Part shown: piece by piece, positions 7,509 through 15,164 of the stretch
How positions within the stretch are numbered: position 1 is the stretch's first letter
How the letters are laid out: each line of letters opens with the position of its first letter
Origin: Mollicutes bacterium
GTDB taxonomy: Bacteria > Bacillota_I > Bacilli_A > RF39 > UBA660
DNA: 22,462 nucleotides
Direction of reading: 5' to 3'
Assembly (NCBI GenBank): GCA_003566505.1
Contig: PXDA01000036.1
Coordinates: forward strand, 1-22,462
The notes under the pieces: model-generated
What the model was told of the DNA's origin: nothing
Seen by the model: only the letters and a program-made list of their open reading frames with translations
The model's database searches: none
Made by a program: the position numbers and the translations under genes

Positions 7509-8099
7509 CTACTTTCTTTCCAAAAAAGCTTTTTCTATCGTTAACGGATCAACATAATCAATATCAACACCATGTGGTACACCTTGTGCTAATTTTGTTA
7601 TCTTAACATCATCTTCAGCTAATAATTTGGCAATATAAGCCATGGTTGTTTCGCCTTCAATTGACAACTTTAAAGCAAAAACAATCTCTTTTACTTCATT
7701 TTCACGCACTTTTTCAATTAAAGGTTTAATTAATTGATCAATTTTTTCACTTGTTAAGAAAGGTGTAATATTTTCTTCAATTACATAATATTTTCCTTGA
7801 AAAATTTGTAGTTTTTCTAACATTATTATTTTTTTTACATCTTCCACGACACAAATAACTTGGTTGTCACGTTTTTCATCAAGGCAGATGTCGCATTTTT
7901 CGGCCATGGTAATATTATTACATTCCGAACACCGTTTTATCGCTTTTTTCGAATTTAAAAGATTATCAGCAAAAGCCTCAATCTCCTCTTCTTCCCATTT
8001 CAACACAGAAAGGGCTAGTCTTTCGGCTGTTTTTTTACCAATGCCAGGCAGTTGTTGAAAGTTTTCCATTAATTCTTCTAGTACCTTCGGATATTTCAT
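7509..8099 (-). CDS. recR: Recombination mediator protein RecR
   Basis: Works with RecF and RecO to load RecA on gapped DNA. The 196 residues contain a helix-hairpin-helix (LPGIGKKTAERLAL, 17-30), a four-cysteine zinc finger (C57, C60, C69, C72), and a TOPRIM domain starting VICVVEDVKKI (81-91, E86 and D87). The usual YHVLGGxISPL segment is altered to YYVIEENITPFL (104-115). The ATG overlaps the ybaB stop by one base (TAATG), giving coupled translation. In Bacillus recR is followed, after other genes, by tmk and darA before holB; here holB follows directly. Confidence 0.95.
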   Translation of the reverse strand: MKYPKVLEELMENFQQLPGIGKKTAERLALSVLKWEEEEIEAFADNLLNSKKAIKRCSECNNITMAEKCDICLDEKRDNQVICVVEDVKKIIMLEKLQIFQGKYYVIEENITPFLTSEKIDQLIKPLIEKVRENEVKEIVFALKLSIEGETTMAYIAKLLAEDDVKITKLAQGVPHGVDIDYVDPLTIEKAFLERK

Positions 8100-8395
8100 T
8101 ACAAAAGCCCCGACATTCCTTTAGTATAAGGTCCCAGTTTTGCTTCTTTTTCCGCTTCAATTTTTTGTAAAACTTCCTTTGTAGCCAAAATTGTCATATC
8201 CTCGATCATTTCCTTATCAGCTGCTTCAATTTCAGACAACTTTATTTCGTATGAAACAATCGTATGATCACCTAACATTTTTAGTTTTACTATTTCGTTT
8301 TCCACAATAAATTCAGTTTTGTCCAATTCTTCTTTTATTTTCATCATTTCTTTTTGCATTTGTTGTGCTTGTTTCATTACTGTTTGCATATTCAT
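8099..8395 (-). CDS. ybaB: YbaB/EbfC family nucleoid-associated DNA-binding protein
   Basis: Small dimeric DNA-binding protein nearly always found between dnaX and recR. Its 98 residues begin with a long methionine- and glutamine-rich amphipathic helix (MNMQTVMKQAQQMQKEMMK), followed by a beta sheet (EFIVENEIVKLKMLGDHTIV) and a C-terminal helix. It ends GMSGLL; the conserved tail is often GLPGLF or similar. A strong AAGGAGG lies before the ATG. It sits 11 bases after dnaX and overlaps recR by one base. Confidence 0.95.
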   Translation of the reverse strand: MNMQTVMKQAQQMQKEMMKIKEELDKTEFIVENEIVKLKMLGDHTIVSYEIKLSEIEAADKEMIEDMTILATKEVLQKIEAEKEAKLGPYTKGMSGLL

Positions 8396-8406
8396 AATAT
8401 TCCTCC

Positions 8407-10122
8407 TTAATATTTTTGTACTAAATCACCATATTTTTTTTCTATATCATTTTTATTTTTTGTTTGTTTTTTGGATAATTTTGCTGCTTCGCCATTTTCA
8501 GCTTGAAATTTATACTCGCGCTTTTTTTCTTTAAATTCCTGTCGATATTGCTCCCACTCTTCTTCTGTTACCGCAACTGATCTTAATGTCATTTTTAGTT
8601 GCTTCGTTAATAGTTTTTCCATTAATAAGAGATGTTTGTTATACACATCGCAAGATGCATTAGATTCAAAAGCAATTATAAAATACTGATTTTCTTCGCT
8701 AGCTGCTTTAATATTACCATCTATTAACAAATGGCCCTTGCCATCTTCTTTAACAATGGCTAGTTTCTTTTCCTGTATAAGTTTAGTTAGTTCGTTTTTG
8801 AATTTTTTACTAACCTTTGCAAATGTATTATCAACCCGTAATCGCTTTAAAGTTTCTAACTCACAACGTTCTTTTTTGGTTAATTTATTTTCTTTTGGTT
8901 TTTCAGTTGTTTTTTCCTCTTTCTCATCTTTTTCTTTCGTCACAACTTCTTCCTTTTCTTCGGGCGCAATTGGAACCGTTTCTCTTTTTGGCTCTTTTGA
9001 TTCTTCATTTTCTTCTTCATCGCCCAACAGCTTAATCACAGGCTGTTTATCGTCTTCAATATAGTCCGTTTCAATATTGTTGGCTAAGTTTATTAATGCT
9101 ATATCTAATAATGTTTTTGGGTTGCTGTCGTATTTCATTTCTAACAAAAATTTATTTAACGCAATTGTCTCTTCCAAAAGCATATCGTAAGGTATTGTTT
9201 TATTGATGCGGTTGATTACTTCGCTTCCTTTTTGGCCTGTTTTTTGAACCATTAAACATTGCCTCATAAAATTAATAATTTCTTCCAAAATTTTCGTAAC
9301 ATTTTTCCCTTTTTCATAATATGTGTCTGTTTTAGCGACAATATTAGCAAAATCATTGTCCAAAATAGCGACAAATAACTTTTCTAAGTCTTTCTTAGCT
9401 AAGGAACTATTAATAATATGAACATCTTCTGTAGTAATTTGACTTTTTGATTTATAGGCGCTTGCTTGCTCTAACAAACCAATCGCATCCCGCATTCCGC
9501 CTTGTGATAATCGAGCAATTTCGGTTAATGCATCTTCAGCAATCTTAATTTTTTCGTTTTTAACAATTCCTTCTAAACGATTCACAATTGCTTTATCATT
9601 TAATCTTTTAAAATCCATTCTTTGACAACGCGATAAAATAGTTTCGGGCACTTTATGGGGCTCGGTGGTTGCCAACACAAACAAAACATATGATGGCGGT
9701 TCTTCTAAAGTTTTTAAGAGCGCGTTAAAAGCTGAGGTTGTCAACATATGCACTTCATCAACAATATACACCTTATACTGTCCATTAGACGGTGTTAAAT
9801 TTACTTTTCTTCTTAATTCGCGAATTTCTTCAACGCCATTATTAGAAGCAGCGTCAATTTCAATAATATCAAGGTTTTCTTCTTGTTTCATCTGACAAAA
9901 ACGACAGTTTCCACACGGCTTTTGTTCTTTTTCACAATTAATAAACTTTGCTAAAATTTTAGCAACACTAGTTTTTCCGGTTCCGCGTGGACCTGTAAAA
10001 AGATAAGCGTGAGCAATTTTGTTGGTTTCTAACTGGTTTTTTAAAATTGTTACTATTACCTCTTGCCCAAAAACATCATCTAAACTTTGCGGTCGGTATT
10101 TTCGATATAACGTTTGATGCAT
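8407..10122 (-). CDS. dnaX: DNA polymerase III subunit gamma/tau
   Basis: ATPase motor of the clamp loader. The AAA+ module has Walker A GPRGTGKT (44-51), a zinc module (C63, C70, C73, C76), Walker B VYIVDEVHM (118-126, D122-E123) and the arginine finger SRC (164-166). After domain III comes a low-complexity charged linker rich in E and K (about residues 370-425), then a C-terminal tau-type domain (to residue 571) that in other species contacts the polymerase and helicase. The start at 10122 is preferred over one 15 bases upstream, because that upstream ATGGAGGAG is the ribosome site and overlaps the likely transcription start. No canonical programmed-frameshift signal was recognised. Confidence 0.96.
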   Translation of the reverse strand: MHQTLYRKYRPQSLDDVFGQEVIVTILKNQLETNKIAHAYLFTGPRGTGKTSVAKILAKFINCEKEQKPCGNCRFCQMKQEENLDIIEIDAASNNGVEEIRELRRKVNLTPSNGQYKVYIVDEVHMLTTSAFNALLKTLEEPPSYVLFVLATTEPHKVPETILSRCQRMDFKRLNDKAIVNRLEGIVKNEKIKIAEDALTEIARLSQGGMRDAIGLLEQASAYKSKSQITTEDVHIINSSLAKKDLEKLFVAILDNDFANIVAKTDTYYEKGKNVTKILEEIINFMRQCLMVQKTGQKGSEVINRINKTIPYDMLLEETIALNKFLLEMKYDSNPKTLLDIALINLANNIETDYIEDDKQPVIKLLGDEEENEESKEPKRETVPIAPEEKEEVVTKEKDEKEEKTTEKPKENKLTKKERCELETLKRLRVDNTFAKVSKKFKNELTKLIQEKKLAIVKEDGKGHLLIDGNIKAASEENQYFIIAFESNASCDVYNKHLLLMEKLLTKQLKMTLRSVAVTEEEWEQYRQEFKEKKREYKFQAENGEAAKLSKKQTKNKNDIEKKYGDLVQKY

Positions 10123-10141
10123 ATGCTTCTCCTCCATAAAA

Positions 10142-10150
10142 ATTATATCA
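10142..10150 (-). promoter_or_regulatory. Extended -10 promoter upstream of dnaX
   Basis: TGA-TATAAT (10150-10142) lies in the 48-base gap between tadA and dnaX. There is no good -35 at 17 bases upstream. A start about 7 bases downstream would fall within ATGGAGG, which supports the shorter dnaX start. Confidence 0.65.
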
Positions 10151-10170
10151 TTTATTAGTAAGAATAAAAA

Positions 10171-10602
10171 CTATCTTTTATCCTGAAAAAAACTTTTCAT
10201 CATTTTTTCTAATTCCGGCACATGGGCGGCTTTTTCCAGTTTTATTTTCTTGTTTATTTCTATTTGATTAATATATTGCAAGAACCCATATTTAGGTGAA
10301 TCTAAAACATAAACAATCTTTTTGATGCGCGATTCCACAATGGCTCCCAAACACATAAGACAGGGCTCGAGGGTTACATAAATTGTAGCACCAGCAAGAT
10401 CATAGTGACTTTTTTTGGTGCAAGCATCCTTAATCGCGTTTATTTCGGCATGTTGATATATTATACCAGATTGGTATTGTTCGTTTTTTCCGCGACCAAT
10501 TATTTCATCATCTTTAACAATAATGGCACCAACCGGCACTTCTTCGTTATTAAAGGATTCTTTTGCTAATTTTATTATTTCGTCTTGATAGTTTTTTTTC
10601 AT
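10171..10602 (-). CDS. tadA: tRNA-specific adenosine-34 deaminase
   Basis: Zinc deaminase that converts A34 to inosine in tRNA-Arg(ACG), letting one tRNA read CGU, CGC and CGA. The cytidine-deaminase fold shows PVGA (23-26), HAE (H51, E53) and PCxxC (C81, C84), with E53 as proton shuttle. Length is 143, slightly short of the usual 150-160. GAGGTG precedes the ATG. It lies directly downstream of the SRP RNA gene and upstream of dnaX, a conserved order related to Bacillus tadA-scr-dnaX but with the RNA on the other side of tadA. Confidence 0.95.
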   Translation of the reverse strand: MKKNYQDEIIKLAKESFNNEEVPVGAIIVKDDEIIGRGKNEQYQSGIIYQHAEINAIKDACTKKSHYDLAGATIYVTLEPCLMCLGAIVESRIKKIVYVLDSPKYGFLQYINQIEINKKIKLEKAAHVPELEKMMKSFFQDKR

Positions 10603-10617
10603 TTAAACACCTCATAT

Positions 10618-10695
10618 AAAAAGACGCACACATAAAGAGGTTTTAAGGCTGCTATTTTTCAATCCTGACCTGTTTCAAACGTTTATGTTGCGTCC
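10618..10695 (-). ncRNA. ffs: Signal recognition particle RNA, short 4.5S-like form
   Basis: The minus strand has the SRP RNA core CAGGTCAGG followed by a GAAA tetraloop on an ATT/AAT stem, then AGCAGCC, which is the Ffh-binding symmetric and asymmetric loop region. The outer helix pairs GACGC-ACATAAA with TTTATGT-GCGTC (with small bulges), enclosing GTTT-GAA-ACAGG opposite CCTT-AAAAC. The RNA is about 78 nt and has no Alu-type domain, unlike the long scRNA of Bacillus but like mollicute SRP RNA. It ends in GCGTC followed by five T's, which doubles as a terminator. It binds Ffh and targets membrane proteins cotranslationally. Confidence 0.93.
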
Positions 10696-10702
10696 GTCTA
10701 TT

Positions 10703-10731
10703 AAGATACAATATTATGTTTTTTATTTCAA
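10703..10731 (-). promoter_or_regulatory. Promoter of the SRP RNA gene
   Basis: -35 TTGAAA (10731-10726) and -10 TATCTT (10708-10703) are separated by 17 bases, putting the start at about 10695-10699, at the 5' side of the outer SRP helix. Confidence 0.8.
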
Positions 10732-10742
10732 CCTTTTTTTAT

Positions 10743-10758
10743 TGTTCCACGTGGAACA
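10743..10758. promoter_or_regulatory. parS site 1 (ParB/Spo0J binding palindrome)
   Basis: TGTTCCACGTGGAACA is a perfect 16-bp palindrome, extending to 20 bp with flanking AT. It matches the conserved chromosomal parS consensus TGTTNCACGTGNAACA at every defined base. It lies between gyrA and the SRP RNA promoter, about 8.8 kb from oriC. Confidence 0.9.
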
Positions 10759-10766
10759 ATTGAATA

Positions 10767-10782
10767 TGTTTCACATGGAACG
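10767..10782. promoter_or_regulatory. parS-like site 2 (degenerate)
   Basis: TGTTTCACATGGAACG resembles parS but breaks the central CG and the terminal A. Its centre is 24 bp from site 1 and 26 bp from site 3, suggesting a decayed or weak member of the same array. Confidence 0.6.
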
Positions 10783-10786
10783 TATG

Positions 10787-13237
10787 TTATTTTGTTTCAC
10801 GTGAAACCTCTTCTTCAATGCATGCTATTTCTTTATCAACAACTGCAATTGACGTTACTTGTTGCTTTTCTTTTAAATTAATTATGCGAACTCCTTGTGT
10901 GGCGCGACCAGAAACAGCAATTTGTTCCGCCGAAGTGCGAATAATAGTTCCCGTGTTTGAAATCAACATTATTTCCTCACTACCATCTATTATTTTAAAA
11001 GCTACTAATGGACCCTTTTTTAAATTTACTTTTAAAGTTTTAACGCCTTTCGCGCCTCTCTTGGTGGTACGATATTCTTTTATCGGCGTTAATTTACCAT
11101 AACCTTTTTCCGTAACAACCAAGACTTTTTGTGATTCATCTGCTGTTATCTCACAACCAACGCATATTCCTTGATCGAGATTAATCCCTTTTACACCGGC
11201 TGCTGTGCGTCCCATCACACGTATCTGATTTTCTAAAAACCTTACCATTTTGCCTTCTGAAGACGCAATGAATACTTCTTCAGAACCACTTGATTTACGA
11301 ACCGCCAATAACTCATCATCCTCATTTAACCTTATAGCAATCTTGCCCATTTTTCTAATCGAATCAAAATCTTCAATTTTAACTCTTTTTACTAATCCTT
11401 TTCTCGTACAGAAGATAAAGAACAACGACGGATCATCGGCGGCATTTTTTTGAATAGTATTGATTCGCTCGCCTTCATCAAGGGGCAGGAGATTTACCAC
11501 CGGCAGCCCTTTTGCTTGTCGGCCGAAAGTCGGAATTTCATACCCTTTTAAACGATATACTTTGCCGCGATTAGAAAAGAATAAAACGTGATCATGACTT
11601 TTACAGTAAAGTATTTGTTCGACTACATCTTCCTCGTTGACGCTTATTCCTTTTAATCCTACGCCACCTCGTTTTTGCACGCGATAATTTTCTTCTTCGC
11701 AACGTTTAATATAGCCTTTGTTTGTTAACATGACTATGTTCTCGGTAATAGGAATCAATGACTCATCAGTAATGTCATCCTCATAATCCTCTTCAATAAT
11801 TGTCCTTCTCGCATCATTATATTTTTCCTTTATTTCCATTAGTTCTTCTTTAATCAATGCTTTTATTTTTTCGTCAGAAACTAACAATTCTTTTAAGTGT
11901 TTAATTAATTTTGCTAATTCTTTTAATTCGTTTTCAATTTTTTCTCTTTCTAAACCAGTTAAGCGTCGTAGTTTCATTTCTAAAATAGCTTCCGCTTGTT
12001 CAACTGAAAAATGAAAACGCGTTATTAATTTTTTGTTTGCTTCTTCTTCGGAAGCAGCTTCTTTAATTATTTTTACCACTTCATCAATATTAGACAACGC
12101 TTTGTTTAATCCTTCTAAAATATGAACCCGTTTTTCTGCTTTGTTCAAGTCAAAACGACTTCTTCTAATAACCACTTCTTTTTGATATTCTAAATATTTA
12201 CTTATAATTTCTCTTAAACTCAATGTTTGTGGTCTTCCATCTACCAAGGATAACAAATTAATACTATAAGAAGTTTGCAAATTAGTGTTTTTATATAAAT
12301 TATTTAATACTACTTCAGCATTGGCTTCTTTTTTGAGTTCAATAACAATTTTCATTCCCTTTAAGTTAGTTTCGTCAATTAAACCACTAATTCCTTCTAT
12401 TTTTTTCTCTTTAACTAAATCAGCTATTTTAGTAATTAAACTTTTTTTGTTAACTTGAAAAGGAATTTCCGTAATAATTATCTTTTCTTTGCCTTTTTCG
12501 TTCACAATTTTGGTTTGGGCGCGAATTAAAATAGATCCCCGCCCTGTTTCATGGGCTTGTCGAATACCATTATTTCCCAAAATAGTAGCTCCGGTCGGAA
12601 AGTCAGGTCCTTTAATATAGTTCATTAATTCTTGATTGCTAATTTCTTCATCATCAATTAAAGCAACGCAACCATCAATTACTTCGCCCAAATTATGAGG
12701 AGGAATATTAGTAGCCATACCAACCGCTATTCCCATTGTGCCATTTACCAAAATATTAGGAAAACGACTCGGTAATACAACTGGTTCTTTCTCTTGACCA
12801 TCATAATTAGCCACAAAATCAACCGTATCTTTATTTAAATCTCTTAAAAGTTCATTTGATATTTTCGCCATGCGCGCTTCCGTATAACGCATTGCTGCCG
12901 CGCCATAACCATCAATGGAACCAAAATTACCATGGCCTGACACCAATGGATAACGAAAAGCAAAGTCTTGAATCATCCTTACCATACTCTCATAAACAGC
13001 CACATCACCATGCGGGTGATATTTACCCACAACATCACCAACAATACGCGCTGACTTTTTAAATGGCTTTTCCGGTGTAATTCCCAAAGCATACATACCA
13101 TATAAAATGCGACGATGGACCGGTTTTAAACCATCTCTTAAATCTGGTAAGGCACGAGAAATAATAACGCTCATTGAATAATCAATAAACGACCCTTCTA
13201 ATTCTTCAATAATGTTTCGTTCTTTAATTTTGTTCAT
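10787..13237 (-). CDS. gyrA: DNA gyrase subunit A
   Basis: Breakage-reunion subunit of gyrase. Visible: the N-terminal block LPDLRDGLKPVHRRILYGM (30-48), the quinolone-determining region GKYHPHGDVAVYESMVRM (71-88), the catalytic tyrosine in AAAMRYTEAR (Y118), and a C-terminal beta-pinwheel with a GyrA-box variant QKRGGVG, which distinguishes it from ParC. The residue matching E. coli S83 is V79, and D87 is E83. The start at 13237 is chosen because AGGAG lies just upstream and it falls 10 bases after gyrB; an open extension upstream would run into gyrB. Length is 816. The last codons contain a parS site. Probable operon: recF-gyrB-gyrA. Confidence 0.97.
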   Translation of the reverse strand: MNKIKERNIIEELEGSFIDYSMSVIISRALPDLRDGLKPVHRRILYGMYALGITPEKPFKKSARIVGDVVGKYHPHGDVAVYESMVRMIQDFAFRYPLVSGHGNFGSIDGYGAAAMRYTEARMAKISNELLRDLNKDTVDFVANYDGQEKEPVVLPSRFPNILVNGTMGIAVGMATNIPPHNLGEVIDGCVALIDDEEISNQELMNYIKGPDFPTGATILGNNGIRQAHETGRGSILIRAQTKIVNEKGKEKIIITEIPFQVNKKSLITKIADLVKEKKIEGISGLIDETNLKGMKIVIELKKEANAEVVLNNLYKNTNLQTSYSINLLSLVDGRPQTLSLREIISKYLEYQKEVVIRRSRFDLNKAEKRVHILEGLNKALSNIDEVVKIIKEAASEEEANKKLITRFHFSVEQAEAILEMKLRRLTGLEREKIENELKELAKLIKHLKELLVSDEKIKALIKEELMEIKEKYNDARRTIIEEDYEDDITDESLIPITENIVMLTNKGYIKRCEEENYRVQKRGGVGLKGISVNEEDVVEQILYCKSHDHVLFFSNRGKVYRLKGYEIPTFGRQAKGLPVVNLLPLDEGERINTIQKNAADDPSLFFIFCTRKGLVKRVKIEDFDSIRKMGKIAIRLNEDDELLAVRKSSGSEEVFIASSEGKMVRFLENQIRVMGRTAAGVKGINLDQGICVGCEITADESQKVLVVTEKGYGKLTPIKEYRTTKRGAKGVKTLKVNLKKGPLVAFKIIDGSEEIMLISNTGTIIRTSAEQIAVSGRATQGVRIINLKEKQQVTSIAVVDKEIACIEEEVSRETK
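10793..10808. promoter_or_regulatory. parS site 3 inside the gyrA coding end
   Basis: TGTTTCACGTGAAACC contains the perfect 14-bp core GTTTCACGTGAAAC of the classical Bacillus parS site. It encodes VSRET, four codons before the gyrA stop. Confidence 0.9.
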
Positions 13238-13247
13238 TTTTTCACTC

Positions 13248-15155
13248 CTAAACATCAATATTTTGGGCGTATGGGGCATTTTTTTCAATAAATTCACGCC
13301 TTGGCGCTACTTCCTCACCCATTAATTTTTCAAAAACCAAATCTGCCTTAATAGCATCTTCAATTGTTACTTGTACTAAATTTCTTTGTGATGGATCCAT
13401 TGTTGTCTCCCACAGTTCCGCTGCGTCCATCTCACCTAAACCTTTATTACGACTAATGTCGTACTTGGTATTTTCCCCCAAAGACTCCACATATGCTTTT
13501 CTTTCTTCTTCATTTAAAACGTATTTTGTTTTCTTTCCATGCCTTATATTATAAAGTGGTGGTTGGGCAATATATAAATTACCTTTTTCAATTAAGGGGC
13601 GGAAAAATCGATAAAACAAGGTCAAAAGCAAATTTTTAATATGCGCGCCATCAACATCGGCGTCAGTCATAATAATTATTTTATGATATCTTAACTTATC
13701 ATGAGCAAATTCATCACCAATACCAGTTCCTAAAGCTGTTATTAAACTTCTAATTTCTTCATTACCTAATATTTTATCTAAACGCGCCTTTTCCACATTT
13801 AATATCTTTCCTCGGAGGGGCAGGATGGCTTGAATTTGCGAATCGCGCCCCCCTATTGCTGATCCCCCTGCTGAATCCCCCTCTACTATAAAAAGTTCGG
13901 AACGAAGAGGGTCTCTAGAAGAGCAATCAGTTAGTTTTCCTGGCAAATTAGATACTTCTAAAACATTTTTGCGACGTGTTAATTCTCGCGCTTTTTTAGC
14001 TGCTATTCGTGCTTTGGCAGCACTTAAGCATTTTTCCACAATAACTCTTGCTTCTGTTGGATTTTCCAATAAAAATCTTTCCAAACCTGTACTAAACAAC
14101 CGATCAGCTATTTTTCGCACTTCCGGATTACCAAGCTTGGTTTTCGTTTGTCCTTCAAATTGTGGATTCGGATGTTTACAAGAAATAATCATCGTGATTC
14201 CTTCTTTAACATCTTCACCTATTAAAGATTCTTCTTTTTCTTTTAAATAATTATTATTACGAGCATAATTATTAATTACCCGCGTTAATGCTCTTTTTAC
14301 TCCTTCTTCATGCATACCACCTTCGCGAGTATTAATATTATTGGCAAATGAATATAAGCTAGAGCCATATCCGCTATTATATTGCATTGCTATTTCTAAA
14401 ATAATGCCATCTTCTTCATCTTCAAAATAAATAATTTTATCATGAATCGGTTTTTTATTTTCATTTAACATTTTTACATAAGCCGCAATGCCACCCTCAT
14501 AACAAAATTCTTCTTTTTTATCACTGCGCTCGTCTATTACCAATATTTTAAGGCCTTTGTTCAAATAAGCTAATTCCTTACACCTTGTTCTTATAATTTC
14601 ATAATCAAAATCAATTGTTTCAGTAAAAACTTCTTTATCCGGTTTGAATTTAACGGTTGTTCCTGTTCTCTCTTTATCGCATTTACCAATAACTTCTAAT
14701 GGTTGTTTTGTTTTGCCACCGTTTTCAAAAAGCATAAAATAAATTTTTTCTTCTTTATAAACAGTAATTTCTAAAAATTCACTTAAAGCGTTTACAACAC
14801 TGGCTCCAACACCATGTAATCCTCCGGAAACCTTGTATCCTTCACCACCAAATTTTCCGCCGGCATGTAAAATAGTAAACACCGTTTCAACTGCCGAAAG
14901 TCCTGTTTTGGCATGTTTTCCAACCGGGATACCCCGACCATCATCTTTTACTGTAATAGTATGATCTTTGCCGATAATTATTTCAATATCATCACAATAT
15001 CCCGCCAATGATTCATCAATAGCATTATCCACTATTTCCCACAACAAATGATGAAGACCACTACTACCTGTGCTCCCTATGTACATGCCCGGTCTTTTTC
15101 GAACCGCTTCCATTCCTTCTAAAACTTGAATATTTGTTTCATCATATTTTTTCAT
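13248..15155 (-). CDS. gyrB: DNA gyrase subunit B
   Basis: ATPase subunit of gyrase, 635 residues. The GHKL ATP site shows WEIVDNAIDE (E40, N44), DDGRGIP (71-77) and GGLHGVG (111-117). The TOPRIM metal site shows EGDSAGGS (E425) and TDADVDG (D498, D500, D502), and PPLYNI is present near the C-terminal part. After EGDSAGGS the sequence reads AIGGRDS where most GyrB proteins read AKQGRDR, a mild oddity. GAGGTGG precedes the ATG, 9 bases after recF. Adjacency to recF and gyrA identifies it as GyrB rather than ParE. Confidence 0.97.
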   Translation of the reverse strand: MKKYDETNIQVLEGMEAVRKRPGMYIGSTGSSGLHHLLWEIVDNAIDESLAGYCDDIEIIIGKDHTITVKDDGRGIPVGKHAKTGLSAVETVFTILHAGGKFGGEGYKVSGGLHGVGASVVNALSEFLEITVYKEEKIYFMLFENGGKTKQPLEVIGKCDKERTGTTVKFKPDKEVFTETIDFDYEIIRTRCKELAYLNKGLKILVIDERSDKKEEFCYEGGIAAYVKMLNENKKPIHDKIIYFEDEEDGIILEIAMQYNSGYGSSLYSFANNINTREGGMHEEGVKRALTRVINNYARNNNYLKEKEESLIGEDVKEGITMIISCKHPNPQFEGQTKTKLGNPEVRKIADRLFSTGLERFLLENPTEARVIVEKCLSAAKARIAAKKARELTRRKNVLEVSNLPGKLTDCSSRDPLRSELFIVEGDSAGGSAIGGRDSQIQAILPLRGKILNVEKARLDKILGNEEIRSLITALGTGIGDEFAHDKLRYHKIIIMTDADVDGAHIKNLLLTLFYRFFRPLIEKGNLYIAQPPLYNIRHGKKTKYVLNEEERKAYVESLGENTKYDISRNKGLGEMDAAELWETTMDPSQRNLVQVTIEDAIKADLVFEKLMGEEVAPRREFIEKNAPYAQNIDV

Positions 15156-15164
15156 TTTCCACCT

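Noticed and set aside
8870..8882. A6-G run (CCAAAAAAGAA on the minus strand) in dnaX as a programmed frameshift site
   Set aside because: The frame is ACC AAA AAA GAA, so the heptamer in phase is C-AAA-AAA rather than the slippery A-AAA-AAG, and I saw no obvious stimulatory hairpin. The uninterrupted frame codes a full tau-type protein.
8876..9090. Repetitive E/K-coding tract in dnaX as a DNA repeat or CRISPR-like array
   Set aside because: It is a low-complexity protein linker with no regular repeat unit or spacers. No CRISPR array, insertion sequence, transposase or phage gene was seen in the window.
10741..10760. The 20-bp palindrome after gyrA as an intrinsic terminator
   Set aside because: On the gyrA-coding strand it is followed by A's, not T's, and it matches the parS consensus exactly.
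12856..13062. Plus-strand open frame antisense to gyrA
   Set aside because: It mirrors the conserved gyrA coding sequence, has no ribosome site, and no recognisable protein features. The same holds for the other antisense frames over gyrA, gyrB, dnaX and dnaN.
13238..13297. In-frame N-terminal extension of gyrA
   Set aside because: It overlaps the end of gyrB, and the ribosome site AGGAG lies directly before the downstream ATG, where GyrA homology begins.
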